Shown here: in pieces, positions 44,328-56,291 of the stretch
Layout: the number at the start of each line of letters is the position of its first letter
Numbering within the stretch: position 1 is the stretch's first letter
Assembly (NCBI GenBank): GCA_023457435.1
Contig: JAEWLS010000010.1
Span: 62,001 to 126,000, forward strand
Origin: Pseudomonadota bacterium
GTDB lineage: Bacteria > Pseudomonadota > Alphaproteobacteria > Rhizobiales > Rhizobiaceae
DNA length: 64,000 nt
Direction: 5' to 3'
Notes under the pieces: model-generated
Told to the model about the DNA's origin: nothing
The model's database searches: none
What the model saw: the letters and a program-made list of their open reading frames with translations, nothing else
Position numbers and translations under genes: made by a program

Positions 44328-45150
44328 AGATCATCAGCACCGACAGCACCCAGATCGCGCCGAACGCCAGCATATAGAAGACAGGGAACGGCCGGGAAGC
44401 GACCATGTTGACCTGCGCCGCGACGGACACGCCCAGGCCGTAGGAAGCTGCGAGCGCATGGACCTGGAGGCGCAGCGCGCGGTCGCGCCGGGCAGCGAAC
44501 AGGGCGACCGAGAGCGTGATCAGCATCGTGGCGATCAGACGCGAGGTCAGCGGATCCTGCGGCCAGTTGAAGATCATCGGCCACGGCGCGTCCGGACGAA
44601 TGAACAGCGCAAGGCCCCACAAGCCAAGTATCACGCCTGCTGCGTGCAGATAGCTCGCCTCGAAGCTTCCCGCGGCGACCGGCTCAACCGTGGCCGCACG
44701 CGGCTCGCGCAGCGCCACCAGCGCCGTCGCGCCGAGCCCGAGGACGGCGGCGAAGAAGCCCCAGGTGATCGCCGCAGCAGGATCGAAACGATCGCGGTGC
44801 AGCCCGAGGGCAGCCGCGGCGAGTGGGACGAGATAAACCGCGACCAGCAGTGCCTGCAGGCGCCCACCCGCCGGCGACGGACGCTGCAGCACGATGAGAC
44901 CCGACACGCCGAAAGCGAGCGCCGCGGCGGCGAGCATGCGCGAGGCGAGGAGCGGCAGATCCCAGGCGAACGAGGCCGGCGCGTCAGCCCACCAGAACGG
45001 CGCACCGACCAGTGCGCCGACTGTGGACACGATGAGCGAAACGCGGGCAGCTGCGGAAACGCCCTCGAGGCGCGGCCACCAGCGCCAGAATCCGAGCCCG
45101 AGCCCGACGGCGAGGATGGCTGCCCCGGCAACGAACCACATGTCCTGCAT
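44302..45150 (-). CDS. Polytopic membrane protein, unknown function
   Basis: A 282-residue protein with roughly eight to nine hydrophobic helices, starting MQDMWFVAGAAILAVGLGLGFWRWW and ending FGAIWVLSVLMIFKPARIRP. I do not recognise the family. The ATG at 45150 is chosen because the first helix begins at once. The start is 5 bases from an SOS-box motif that more likely serves uvrB on the other strand. Confidence 0.7.
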   Translation of the reverse strand: MQDMWFVAGAAILAVGLGLGFWRWWPRLEGVSAAARVSLIVSTVGALVGAPFWWADAPASFAWDLPLLASRMLAAAALAFGVSGLIVLQRPSPAGGRLQALLVAVYLVPLAAAALGLHRDRFDPAAAITWGFFAAVLGLGATALVALREPRAATVEPVAAGSFEASYLHAAGVILGLWGLALFIRPDAPWPMIFNWPQDPLTSRLIATMLITLSVALFAARRDRALRLQVHALAASYGLGVSVAAQVNMVASRPFPVFYMLAFGAIWVLSVLMIFKPARIRP

Positions 45151-45154
45151 GTCC

Positions 45155-45169
45155 GAACTCCCCCTGAAC
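45155..45169. promoter_or_regulatory. LexA (SOS) box of the alphaproteobacterial type
   Basis: The plus strand reads GAAC-N7-GAAC, which is GTTC-N7-GTTC on the minus strand, the known alphaproteobacterial LexA consensus. It lies 125 bases upstream of uvrB and 5 bases upstream of the divergent membrane protein gene. A LexA-controlled promoter for uvrB is the simplest reading. Confidence 0.65.
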
Positions 45170-45200
45170 AAGACATGCCAGAAACGCCCGCCGGCGCAAG

Positions 45201-45234
45201 CTGCCATCTCCTGACAATACCCTGTCAGCGGCAG
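45201..45234. other. Imperfect dyad upstream of uvrB
   Basis: CTGACA-N6-TGTCAG (45211-45228), with outer CTGCC and GGCAG arms, lies between the SOS box and the uvrB start. It may be an operator or leader hairpin. No factor can be named. Confidence 0.35.
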
Positions 45235-45293
45235 TGCGGTTCGCTGGCGCTCCCGCCCTTCCCATCGCCTCGGACTCTGCCCATATTCTTCTG

Positions 45294-48271
<2,978 letters not shown>

Positions 48272-48275
<4 letters not shown>

Positions 48276-48874
48276 GGCTCGCGCTGGGGGTGTTTTCGCT
48301 GGCTGCGACGTCGCTGATGGCGACGCCGGCACCAGCCGCGGAATGGACGGCGACCGAACTTGTCAAACTGTACAAGGTCGCCGGCAAGACGCCGATCGAA
48401 CTCTACGAGGCGATCGGCGCGAAAGGTCCCTTGCTCGGCGGCTCGTCGCGCGCAATCGCCGTCACCACCTTCGATCTCAAATGGCGGCGCGACTACCAGC
48501 CCCAGCCCGACGGCTCGTGCACGCTGGCGAGCGCAATTCCGTTCCTCACGATCACCTACAGCTGGCCCGTGCCGTCACAGCACCTCGCAGAACCGGTCGC
48601 CTCGCTGTGGAAGACGTTCCGCGACGGAATCGAGCGCCATGAGAGGGTACATGGCGAGATGATCCGCGCCATGACGCAACGCATCCTCGACACGACCGTC
48701 GGCGTTACGGTCGCCAACGATCCGCAATGCACGAAGATCCGGAAGGAGCTCCAGGCTCCGCTCGCGGCGGCGTCCGCCGAGCAGCGCCAGAAGAGCCGAG
48801 ACTTCGACAAGGCGGAGATGAGCGACGGCGGCAACGTTCACCAGCTGATACTGGCGCTGGTGAACGGCGGGTAG
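48272..48874 (+). CDS. DUF922 family protein with HExxH motif
   Basis: The 200-residue protein has a signal sequence (LALGVFSLAATSLMATPAPAAE) and a domain with the motif HERVHGEMI (about residue 129), the HExxH zinc motif of the DUF922 family of secreted Zn-protease-like proteins. A TTG start overlaps the uvrB stop; a downstream GTG is possible. Proteolysis is inferred from the motif. Confidence 0.8.
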
Positions 48875-48926
48875 GAAGTTTGCTCCTTTCGAGATACAAA
48901 TATCCAATTGATGGGATGCCGGTCAC

Positions 48927-49127
48927 ATGACCAAGCTCGAGAAGATCCAGGAATCGGTGGAAGCGCTGTCCGACAAGGAGTTGCGCAGGCTCAGCGAATG
49001 GCTCGACGAGCTGCGAGCGCAGCGCTGGGACAGGCAGATCGAGGAGGATGCGAAGGCCGGCAGGCTGGACAAGCTTGCGGACCAGGCCCTTGCCGATTTC
49101 TATGCCGGTAAAACGCGGCCGTTGTGA
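48927..49127 (+). CDS. Antitoxin-like small protein, partner of a RelE-like toxin
   Basis: A 66-residue, highly charged, helical protein (KLEKIQESVEALSDKELRRLSEWLDELRAQRW) that ends in DFYAGKTRPL. It has no recognised DNA-binding domain, but it overlaps the next gene by 4 bases (GTGA), the usual order of antitoxin before toxin. The C-terminal part resembles the toxin-binding segment of antitoxins such as those with RelE/ParE partners. Confidence 0.7.
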   Translation: MTKLEKIQESVEALSDKELRRLSEWLDELRAQRWDRQIEEDAKAGRLDKLADQALADFYAGKTRPL

Positions 49128-49381
49128 ATCATCGAGCAAACGCCGAGTTTTGGGCGAGGTATGATCGCCTCGATACCGATATCAAGCGGCTGGCGGACAA
49201 AAACTTCAAGCTGCTGCGCAGCAATCCGCGTCACCCATCGCTCCAGTTCAAGCCCGTAAGTTCACGGCTATGGTCGGTGCGTGTTGGTCTCGATTTTCGC
49301 GCCGTCGCCGTGCGCCGCGATGACGACGTTATCTGGTTTTGGATCGGCCCGCACGACGAGTACAACAAGCTCCTGAAGTAG
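49124..49381 (+). CDS. RelE/ParE-superfamily toxin
   Basis: An 85-residue protein with a GTG start overlapping the antitoxin stop. The C-terminal half, RLWSVRVGLDFRAVAVRRDDDVIWFWIGPHDEYNKLL, matches the core of RelE/HigB/ParE toxins, where the GxHDEY end is typical. Such toxins cleave mRNA on ribosomes or poison gyrase; which of these applies is not clear. The locus is 9 kb from the RHH-PIN locus. Confidence 0.8.
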   Translation: MNHRANAEFWARYDRLDTDIKRLADKNFKLLRSNPRHPSLQFKPVSSRLWSVRVGLDFRAVAVRRDDDVIWFWIGPHDEYNKLLK

Positions 49382-49421
49382 CGCCATCGTGCCGAAACAA
49401 TCGCCGCCGAAAAGCCGCGGC

Positions 49422-50129
49422 ATGAAACGCTTCGTTCTCCTAACCCTTGCCCTCGGGCTTATCTCCGCAAGCGCCATGGCCGGAACGGTTTCGGGCATCG
49501 CGGTGGACGAGAACGGCCAGCCGCTCCCCGGCGTCAACGTCGAGGTCGTCTACCAGACCTACAACGCCGACAAGATCATGGGGTACGGCGCCAGCATCAA
49601 GGCCGAGACCGTGACCAATGCCGAGGGCCGGTATTCGGTGAGCCTGGAGCGGTTACCGCCGGGCGAGTACTCGGCCCATGCCTACACCGTCGTCAACAAT
49701 GGTGGGCGACCGACGAACATCGACCTCGTGCCCGACGACGACGCGACCTTCGCCAGCACCGCCGACACGGTGCGAAATTTCTCGGGCGGCTACTACGAGT
49801 TCACGGACGACGACCCGTATGGAAACGGCGGCCTTTTCGTGCTGAACAACGCGATCGGCGACGACACCGATCTCTCGTCGGCGGAGGTTACCCTCGAAAA
49901 CCTGTCGACGACGCGTACGATCGTAAAGACCGTACGCCCGAGCGGCGAGGGGCTCATCGTGAGCGGCGTGCCGTTCGGAACGTACCGCGCATCGGTTAGG
50001 GTGAACGGCCGTCCGATGCGGATCGCGCTCTGGGGGCCGAACCATGACGGACAGTTCCACGACTCGGTCGTGCACGACTTCACGATGGGCTGGCTCGGCA
50101 ACCAGTTCCAGGCCCAGGTGAGACCGTAG
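49422..50129 (+). CDS. Secreted protein with carboxypeptidase regulatory-like domain
   Basis: The 235-residue protein has a signal peptide (MKRFVLLTLALGLISASAMA) and a carboxypeptidase regulatory-like (beta-sandwich) domain, TVSGIAVDENGQPLPGVNVEVVY and TNAEGRYSVSLERLPPGEYSAHAY. The C-terminal half is of unclear fold. The ATG at 49422 was chosen for the signal peptide over a GTG 33 bases earlier. Its role is unknown; such domains often occur in surface proteins. Confidence 0.8.
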   Translation: MKRFVLLTLALGLISASAMAGTVSGIAVDENGQPLPGVNVEVVYQTYNADKIMGYGASIKAETVTNAEGRYSVSLERLPPGEYSAHAYTVVNNGGRPTNIDLVPDDDATFASTADTVRNFSGGYYEFTDDDPYGNGGLFVLNNAIGDDTDLSSAEVTLENLSTTRTIVKTVRPSGEGLIVSGVPFGTYRASVRVNGRPMRIALWGPNHDGQFHDSVVHDFTMGWLGNQFQAQVRP

Positions 50130-50260
50130 CTTCAGCCTGCACTTTCGCACGTCAGCAAGCATTAGGTCGAACGGCAATTCCAAAGCTTGCGCTCCACGTG
50201 TCGGGATTCGCCGGTGCCGAACGTCCTCGATACGTTGGAACACCAGAAGGAGACATGCAG

Positions 50261-50614
50261 ATGGCTTATGTCGACGGCTTCATCGTCCCGGTGCCGAAGG
50301 ACAAGAAGGAGGAGTACCGCAAGATGGCGGAACTCGGTCAGAAGGTCTGGAAGGAGCACGGCGCAATCGACTACGTCGAATGCTTCGGCGACGATGTGCC
50401 CTATGGCGAACTGACATCGTTTCCGCGCGCCGTGCAGGCCAAGGATGACGAAATCGTCGTGTTCTCCTGGATCGTCTATCGCTCGCGCGAAGAGCGGGAC
50501 GCGATCAACAAGAAGGTCATGAACGACCCGCGCATGACGGGCTCGATGGAGACGATGCCGTTCGACGGCAAGCGCATGATCTTCGGCGGTTTCGTCCCGT
50601 TCCTCGGGCTTTAG
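50261..50614 (+). CDS. DUF1428 family protein
   Basis: The 117-residue protein, MAYVDGFIVPVPKDKKEEYRKMA and following, matches DUF1428, a ferredoxin-like fold similar to antibiotic monooxygenases. The function is unknown. The ATG at 50261 is better placed from the AAGGAG sequence (about 8 bases) than an ATG two codons earlier. It converges on the GNAT gene with a 4-base overlap. Confidence 0.9.
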   Translation: MAYVDGFIVPVPKDKKEEYRKMAELGQKVWKEHGAIDYVECFGDDVPYGELTSFPRAVQAKDDEIVVFSWIVYRSREERDAINKKVMNDPRMTGSMETMPFDGKRMIFGGFVPFLGL

Positions 50615-51141
50615 CCAAGCCGCTTGTACATGAACGTGCAATCATCGAGGCGGTCCTCGAACACGTCGCGCGCGTAGGCGGGAATGATTCCGGCCGTCTC
50701 GAAGCCGACGGAGGCATAAAGCGGCTCGGCGAAGTCGCCGGTCCGCGTGTCGAGCGTAATCAAGGTCCGGCCCAGCGCACGGGCGCGGCGCTCCGCCTCG
50801 GCGATCAAGGCGCGGGCGATCCCGCGCCGGCGATAGGCCGGGTGCACGATCATCTTGCGTAGCTCCGCCCGGTGCATCTGGTTCGGCGGCGTATCGTAGT
50901 CGAGCTGGAGCGAGCCGACGATGTCGCCGCCGATCCGCGCGGCCAGAAGGATCAACCCGCCGGCACGCAGCGGAGCCAGCACCTTGCGCGTCCAGAATGC
51001 CTCCGCGTCGCCCAGCGGGAATGGCATGACGAAATTGATGCTGGCGCCGGCGTGAACGCACTCATGCAGCAGCTTCGCGAAGGCGGAAAGCTCGGCGGAC
51101 AGGCCGTCCGCGTCGATATAGTCGATCGAGAGTTCAGTCAT
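50611..51141 (-). CDS. GNAT family N-acetyltransferase
   Basis: The 176-residue protein has the acetyl-CoA-binding motif HPAYRRRGIARALIAEAERRARALG (Q/R-x-x-G-x-G/A) and a following TLDTRTGDFAEPLYASVGF. Its N-terminal part (SAELSAFAKLLHECVHAGASINFV) is less conserved. The acceptor is unknown. The ATG at 51141 starts MTELSIDYID, in line with GNAT proteins of this subgroup. Confidence 0.88.
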   Translation of the reverse strand: MTELSIDYIDADGLSAELSAFAKLLHECVHAGASINFVMPFPLGDAEAFWTRKVLAPLRAGGLILLAARIGGDIVGSLQLDYDTPPNQMHRAELRKMIVHPAYRRRGIARALIAEAERRARALGRTLITLDTRTGDFAEPLYASVGFETAGIIPAYARDVFEDRLDDCTFMYKRLG

Positions 51142-51244
51142 TCTCGCATCATGAAGAGGAAGCGGCGCCGAGGTCAACGGCCGCCATGTTGCGGCCATCG
51201 AATGGCTGATAGCATATGCCGTTGCGGAAGGATGCTGGATAAAG

Positions 51245-53776
51245 ATGTTCGGCAGAATGTGCCGGTTTGCATGCGCAGGCACCCTTGTCCTTTTGGCGGT
51301 GCTAACCTCCGCGCGGGCCGAGGATCGCGCCCTGCGGGGCGTGGCGCTGGTCATCGGACAGTCCGCATACGAGCAGCTGGGCCCGCTGTCCAACACCGCC
51401 AACGACGCCCGCGCACTAGACCGGTTGCTCAGCGACCTCGGCTTCGACGTGGACGCCGTCATTGACGGAAGCCGACAGCGGATCGAGCGGGCCCTACGGC
51501 GCTTCTCCGAGGATGCCGCCGATGCCGACGTTGCGCTGCTCTACTATGCCGGACATGGCATCGAGGCAGGCGGCGAGAACTTCCTCGTGCCCGTCAACGC
51601 GCGGCTTCCGTCCACGGGCTCGGCAGCCGACCTGATCGCGCTTTCCAGGCTGGTTGAGGAGCTGCGGCGCACGGTGCCGGTGACCATCGTCTTGCTCGAC
51701 GCCTGTCGCGACAATCCCTACCCGCCCGGCACGAAGATCGGCGCGGGCGCCGAGGCTCGGCCTATCGCGGATACAGGTCTCGGTATCCTGCGCGGCGCCA
51801 GCTCCCTGCGAAATGACGGCGGCGAGTCTCTCGGCACCGTGATCGGCTTTGCCGCGGAGCCGGGCCGGGCAGCGCTGGACGGCGCTCCCGGCAGCAACAG
51901 CCCCTACGCTGCCGCTCTCATCAAGCACCTCCCTGCATCAGGCTTCGCCTTCGGCGACGTCATGACGCTGGTCGCAGAGGAGGTGTATCTGAAGACGGCG
52001 GGCCGACAGCTGCCCTGGATCAATGCCAGCTTGCGGCGTCTGCTCTTCTTCGGCGTGGAGACCGAACCGAAAGGTGGCGACGAGCAGGCGATTCGTTCCG
52101 GCCGGCGCTCGCTGCTGCTCCAGATCGCCGCCGTGCCGCCCGACAAGCGCGCGCTGGTCGAGCGCGTCGCCGCCAGCAACGGCGTGCCGCTCGATGCCCT
52201 CTACGGCATGCTCGGCATCCTTGGCATCGACACCAGCCAAGGCGATCTCGAGCAGCTTCTATCCAAGGGTGCCGAACGCCTGCGCGACATGCGGGCGGCG
52301 CGCGATGCGCAGACGCTCGAGGATGCGGAGATCGTCCGTCTCGCCGGACTGGCTGAGCGCGCGGAAGAAGAAGGCGCCATCGGCCTCGCGCTCGAATTCC
52401 GGGCAAAGGCCAGCAGCCGCGCCGACGCGCTCGACCGGACGCTCGACCAGGCCGAATTGGACATAGCGGCGCGCCGGCGCGAGCTTGCCGCCACCTATCG
52501 CCGTCATGCCGAAACCGCGAGCCTGAACTTCGACTTCGCCGTCGCGGCACAACGTTTCGGCGATGCCTACTCACAAGTCGAACAGCTCGACCATGCCCTT
52601 GCATACGAAATGAAGGTCCTCGAGGCCAACGCGCTCGCAGACCTCGGTCTCTACGGCGGCGACAATCGCGCCCTGTTGCGCAGCGTTGCCGCCTACGAGG
52701 CCGCCGCCGGTTTGGGGCGCAGCGAGCGGAACAGCGGCCGCGACGCCGCGCTGTTGACGAATGCCGCCGTCGTGATGACGCAAATCTTCGGCCGCAGCGG
52801 CGATGTCGCCTGGCTGACGAAGGCGGAAGCGAACTACGAGCGCGCGCTTGCCATGCAGACAGATCGGCGTGACCGGGCGGCCACGCTGCTCAATCTCGGC
52901 AGCCTTTTCGAAGTCAGGGCCGACCGCGGCGGCGGGCCGGCAGATTTGCATCGGGCCCTGGAGGCCTACAGCGAAGCGTCGGCGGTGTTCACGCGCGAGA
53001 ATGACGCGGAGCAGTGGGCAGGCTTGCAGATGAATATCGGCGGGGTCCACGCCCGCCTCGGTTCGTGGGGTGGCGGTGCGGGCGAGTTCCGCACGGCAGT
53101 GGCGGCCATCGAACAGGCGCTCGAGATCTGGACGCACAGCGCGCATCCCGTGAACTGGGCACTCGCGCAATCGAACCTCGGCAGCGCGCTACACGCGCTC
53201 GGCGCTGCGAAGCGCGACGCCTCGCTCGTGCGGCGTGGCATCGCCGCAATCGAGGCATCGCAGGAGATCGCCACGCGCGAGCGCCAGCCCATGTCGTGGG
53301 CAGGGGACATGAACAATCTCGGCTCGGCCTATCTGACGCTGGCGGAGCTTGACCGTGAACCCGCCTTCTACGGCCGCGCGGTCAACGCTTATCGCGCTGC
53401 GCGCACGGTGTTCGCGGCGGCGGGCGACGGACAGTCCACGCTCTCGACCTTCTACAATGAGGGTCGCGCGCTGATGCTGCGCGGACGCGAGGGACAAGAC
53501 CCGGCAATCCTGCGCGAAGCGCTGGAGGTGCTGGATGCAACCATTACGACAATCGCGCCGCATGGTAACCCGATCGCCCGGGCGCGCTTCCGGTCGGTGA
53601 GCGGCGAAGCTCTGTTCGCGCTCGGATCGATCGAGCGCGACAAGTCGATACTGCGGCGCGCGCGCGCGGCATTCGACGACGCGCGCAGGACTTACAGGGA
53701 TTCGGGCATGGGTGAGACCGGACAGGCCTTCTGGGCGAAGCAGATCGCCGCGATCGATGCCGAACTCAAGCGCTAG
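51245..53776 (+). CDS. Secreted caspase-like protein, paralogue with three 47-residue repeats
   Basis: The 843-residue protein has a signal peptide (residues 1-25), a caspase-fold domain and a helical repeat region. The dyad is His104 (YYAGHGIEAGGENF) and Cys154 (VLLDACRDNPYPPG). It shares DFxVG-type flanks, ALVIGQSAYEQLGPL and the SNSPYAAALIKHL end of the peptidase domain with the gene at 33209. Only three clear 47-residue repeats follow (about residues 583-723). Convergent overlap with the MFS gene is 4 bases. It is presumably exported. Confidence 0.9.
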   Translation: MFGRMCRFACAGTLVLLAVLTSARAEDRALRGVALVIGQSAYEQLGPLSNTANDARALDRLLSDLGFDVDAVIDGSRQRIERALRRFSEDAADADVALLYYAGHGIEAGGENFLVPVNARLPSTGSAADLIALSRLVEELRRTVPVTIVLLDACRDNPYPPGTKIGAGAEARPIADTGLGILRGASSLRNDGGESLGTVIGFAAEPGRAALDGAPGSNSPYAAALIKHLPASGFAFGDVMTLVAEEVYLKTAGRQLPWINASLRRLLFFGVETEPKGGDEQAIRSGRRSLLLQIAAVPPDKRALVERVAASNGVPLDALYGMLGILGIDTSQGDLEQLLSKGAERLRDMRAARDAQTLEDAEIVRLAGLAERAEEEGAIGLALEFRAKASSRADALDRTLDQAELDIAARRRELAATYRRHAETASLNFDFAVAAQRFGDAYSQVEQLDHALAYEMKVLEANALADLGLYGGDNRALLRSVAAYEAAAGLGRSERNSGRDAALLTNAAVVMTQIFGRSGDVAWLTKAEANYERALAMQTDRRDRAATLLNLGSLFEVRADRGGGPADLHRALEAYSEASAVFTRENDAEQWAGLQMNIGGVHARLGSWGGGAGEFRTAVAAIEQALEIWTHSAHPVNWALAQSNLGSALHALGAAKRDASLVRRGIAAIEASQEIATRERQPMSWAGDMNNLGSAYLTLAELDREPAFYGRAVNAYRAARTVFAAAGDGQSTLSTFYNEGRALMLRGREGQDPAILREALEVLDATITTIAPHGNPIARARFRSVSGEALFALGSIERDKSILRRARAAFDDARRTYRDSGMGETGQAFWAKQIAAIDAELKR
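52991..53413 (+). repeat. Three tandem 47-residue repeats in the second caspase-like gene
   Basis: Units start at TRENDA, THSAHP and TRERQP, each 47 residues apart, with W-A nearby as in the paralogue. A further degenerate unit may precede them. Confidence 0.8.
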
Positions 53777-54966
53777 CGCAGCTGCGGGCGCATCAGGGCG
53801 ACCGCTCCGAACGCGACGGCGGAGCCCATGGCAGCCACGAAGACCGACCACAAGGCGATCTGCGGCGAGAAGCGGGACAGCGCCAAAGCGAACGCGAAAG
53901 GCGCGCCGGACGACATCACCTGGCGGGCGGCCGTAGCCCAGCCCAGCACTGCGCCATAGCCTGCCCGACCAAAGAGCTCCAGCGGCAGCGTCCCGCTGAC
54001 AATGCTATGGAGCCCCGACCCCATGCCGAAGAGCAGTATGAACGCGACGGCGCCCGCCGGCGTCGGCGCTATCGCCAGCGCGGCAAGCCCGCCCGCCGTG
54101 AGCATGCATGAAACCACCGCGAGGTTGGCCTGACGCATGCGGCTGCCAAACAGGAGACTGAGCAGACGAATGGCGACCTGCGCGGGACCGAAAAGCCCAG
54201 CAATCCAGAGCGAAGAGGCGCCCAGTCCAAGTGCATCGAGCGTGGGCACCATCACGCCGAGCACGCCGTAAAGCGCCAGCGACAGCAGTGCGAAACCGAG
54301 GAGCATGAAGACGAAGGCGGCTCGACGTTGCGCGCCCTGTGGAAACAAGGCGGGCGGGGACGCCGAGACGTCTTCCGTCCTCGTTGGGCCGCTGGCTCTC
54401 TGGCCGCGAGCGAGGAAGACGTGCGCCGGCGCGCAAACGAGCAGGTTCGCGGCGGCGAACAGCAGATAGATCGTCCGCCAATCGAGATGCGTGTGCATGA
54501 AGCCGGTGAGCGGCCAGAAGATGGTCGAAGCAAAGCCGGCGATCAGCGTCAGATGCGTGATGGCGAGCGCTGGCCGCGGCGTTCCGCTCTGCACCAGGGC
54601 CACGAACGCAGCGGAGTAGAATACGGTCGACGCGGTTACCTGCGTGGCGACGAGCACAGCGGCGAATGTATATTTTTCAGGCGCGATCGCGGTCAGCGCG
54701 ACGAAGAGGGCGGTGAGTGCGGAGCCGCCAGCCATCAGGCTCGCCGCGCCGTAGCGGTCCGCGAGCCGTCCGGCCGTCGGTGCCGCGAGGCTGGCTGTCA
54801 GCAACGCCACCGAGAACGCGCCGAAAATCCAATCCGCGGTAACCCCGAAATCGGCCGCCATGTCGGCCGACAGCGTCGCAAACGAGTAATACAGGGTGCC
54901 GTAGCCGACAATTTGCGTCAGGCCGAGAAGCCACACCGCGCCACTGTGGGACCGCTGGGTGGTCAT
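53773..54966 (-). CDS. MFS transporter
   Basis: The 397-residue membrane protein has twelve likely helices and starts SGAVWLLGLTQIVGYGTLYYSFATLSADMAADFGV, then GRLADRYGAASLMAGGS after helix 2. It fits the major facilitator superfamily, monocarboxylate/oxalate-like group. The substrate is unknown. Confidence 0.88.
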   Translation of the reverse strand: MTTQRSHSGAVWLLGLTQIVGYGTLYYSFATLSADMAADFGVTADWIFGAFSVALLTASLAAPTAGRLADRYGAASLMAGGSALTALFVALTAIAPEKYTFAAVLVATQVTASTVFYSAAFVALVQSGTPRPALAITHLTLIAGFASTIFWPLTGFMHTHLDWRTIYLLFAAANLLVCAPAHVFLARGQRASGPTRTEDVSASPPALFPQGAQRRAAFVFMLLGFALLSLALYGVLGVMVPTLDALGLGASSLWIAGLFGPAQVAIRLLSLLFGSRMRQANLAVVSCMLTAGGLAALAIAPTPAGAVAFILLFGMGSGLHSIVSGTLPLELFGRAGYGAVLGWATAARQVMSSGAPFAFALALSRFSPQIALWSVFVAAMGSAVAFGAVALMRPQLR

Positions 54967-54993
54967 CGGGGGTTGCCGGGCGCTGCGTAGCGA

Positions 54994-55299
54994 TCAGGTT
55001 TCCGGCTCGGTGGTGAAGAGTAGCGGAAAGCCCGCCGCCTTTCCGGCATCGGTGGCGCGCGTCGCCTTGGTCTCGGCGACGTCCTTCGTATAGACCGCCA
55101 CCACGCAGGCGCCGCGTCGATGCGCGGTGATCATTACCTTGAAAGCCTCATCCTCGCTCATTCGGAATTCAGCCTTCAAGATGCGCGTCACGAACTCGCG
55201 CGGCGTGAAGTCGTCGTTGACGAGCATAACCTTGTGAAGCTTCGGCCTCTCTGTCTTGAGCTTCGGTACGACCTTCGGCCGAGTGACGATGTCAGCCAT
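54994..55299 (-). CDS. clpS: ATP-dependent Clp protease adaptor ClpS
   Basis: The 101-residue adaptor has the ClpS core YxxxNDDFT: VMLVNDDFTPREFVTRILKAEFRMSEDEAFKVMITAHRRGACVV, which binds N-degron residues and passes substrates to ClpA. The ATG at 55299 gives MADIVTRPKVVPKL; an upstream start would add residues of no family match. Some rhizobia have two ClpS paralogues, and which this is cannot be told. Confidence 0.93.
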   Translation of the reverse strand: MADIVTRPKVVPKLKTERPKLHKVMLVNDDFTPREFVTRILKAEFRMSEDEAFKVMITAHRRGACVVAVYTKDVAETKATRATDAGKAAGFPLLFTTEPET

Positions 55300-55406
55300 C
55301 GAATTCTTCGCTTTGAGGAATTCCCGATTATCGCATGAGCAAAGGTGCACACGCAACCCGGCCCTTCGCCCTGCGTTTTGCAAGCATCCATGACAGGGAG
55401 GCACAG

Positions 55407-56036
55407 GTGCCCGCACCGCTCAAGGCATTCGCCATCAACTGCTCGCTCAAAGCTTCGGGGGACGACGAGCCGAGTTCGACTGACGAGATGATCGCGGACC
55501 TGTTTGCCGCGCTTGCCGAGCATGGCGTCCAGGGCGAGAGCGTGCGGGCGCTCGATTACGACATCAAGCCTGGCGTTCTCTCCGACATGGGCGAAGGCGA
55601 CGGCTGGCCGGCGCTGCGCGAGAAGATCGTTGCGGCGGACATCTTCGTGCTCGGCACGCCGATCTGGATGGGTCAGCCGTCGTCGGTGGCGAAGCGCGTG
55701 CTGGAGCGGATGGACGCTTTTCTAAACGAAACCGACGACAACGGGCGCATGCCGGCGGCCGGCAAGGTCGCGCTCGTCGCCGTCGTCGGCAACGAGGACG
55801 GCGCCCACCACTGCCATGCCTCATGCTTCCAGTCGCTGAACGACGTCGGCTTCACCATTCCGGCAAATGGCGGATGTTACTGGGTCGGGGAAGCGATGGG
55901 CAGCACGAACTACGTCGACCTGTCCGACGTTCCGGACAAGGTTCAGGAAATGCTCGACATGGCCGCGTCAAATGCCGCGCACCTGGCGCGGCTTCTCAAG
56001 CAGTCTGAATATCCCGGCGTTCCGCAGGACGAGTGA
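55407..56036 (+). CDS. Flavodoxin-fold NAD(P)H reductase (FMN-dependent)
   Basis: The 209-residue protein has a flavodoxin-like fold: FAINCSLKASGDDEPSSTDEMIADLFAAL at the N-terminus and the FMN-loop VLGTPIWMGQPSSVAKRVLERMD, with KVALVAVVGNEDGAHHCHASCF downstream. This fits NADPH-dependent FMN reductases/flavodoxin-family proteins. The GTG at 55407 has GGAGG upstream, so it is preferred over an ATG 72 bases earlier. Confidence 0.88.
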   Translation: MPAPLKAFAINCSLKASGDDEPSSTDEMIADLFAALAEHGVQGESVRALDYDIKPGVLSDMGEGDGWPALREKIVAADIFVLGTPIWMGQPSSVAKRVLERMDAFLNETDDNGRMPAAGKVALVAVVGNEDGAHHCHASCFQSLNDVGFTIPANGGCYWVGEAMGSTNYVDLSDVPDKVQEMLDMAASNAAHLARLLKQSEYPGVPQDE

Positions 56037-56054
56037 CAGCGCCGGTTCGCGCCG

Positions 56055-56291
56055 TCAGCAGGCACCCAATCCGGCGTGAACGAGGTTCAACGGCTGGCGC
56101 TTGCCCTTGGCATAGGCAGCCATGATCCTCTTGGCGACTGCCTCGCGTGCCGAATGGGGTCCTTGTGCAATGCCGAGCTCGCCGCAAACGGCATCAATGG
56201 CGTCGCGCATCGTCGCCATGTCCTGCGCGCTATACGCGCTACGCATGTAGTGTATTTCGCCGGCGCCCGCGCCGGTTTTCTGAACCGTCAT
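56055..56291 (-). CDS. Conserved hypothetical small protein
   Basis: A 78-residue protein ending in a single Cys, with MRSAYSAQDMATMRDAIDAVCGELGIAQ and EAVAKRIMAAYAKGKRQPLNL. Similar short helical proteins occur in other rhizobia, but I know no function. It converges on the flavodoxin-fold gene with 18 bases between. Confidence 0.65.
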   Translation of the reverse strand: MTVQKTGAGAGEIHYMRSAYSAQDMATMRDAIDAVCGELGIAQGPHSAREAVAKRIMAAYAKGKRQPLNLVHAGLGAC

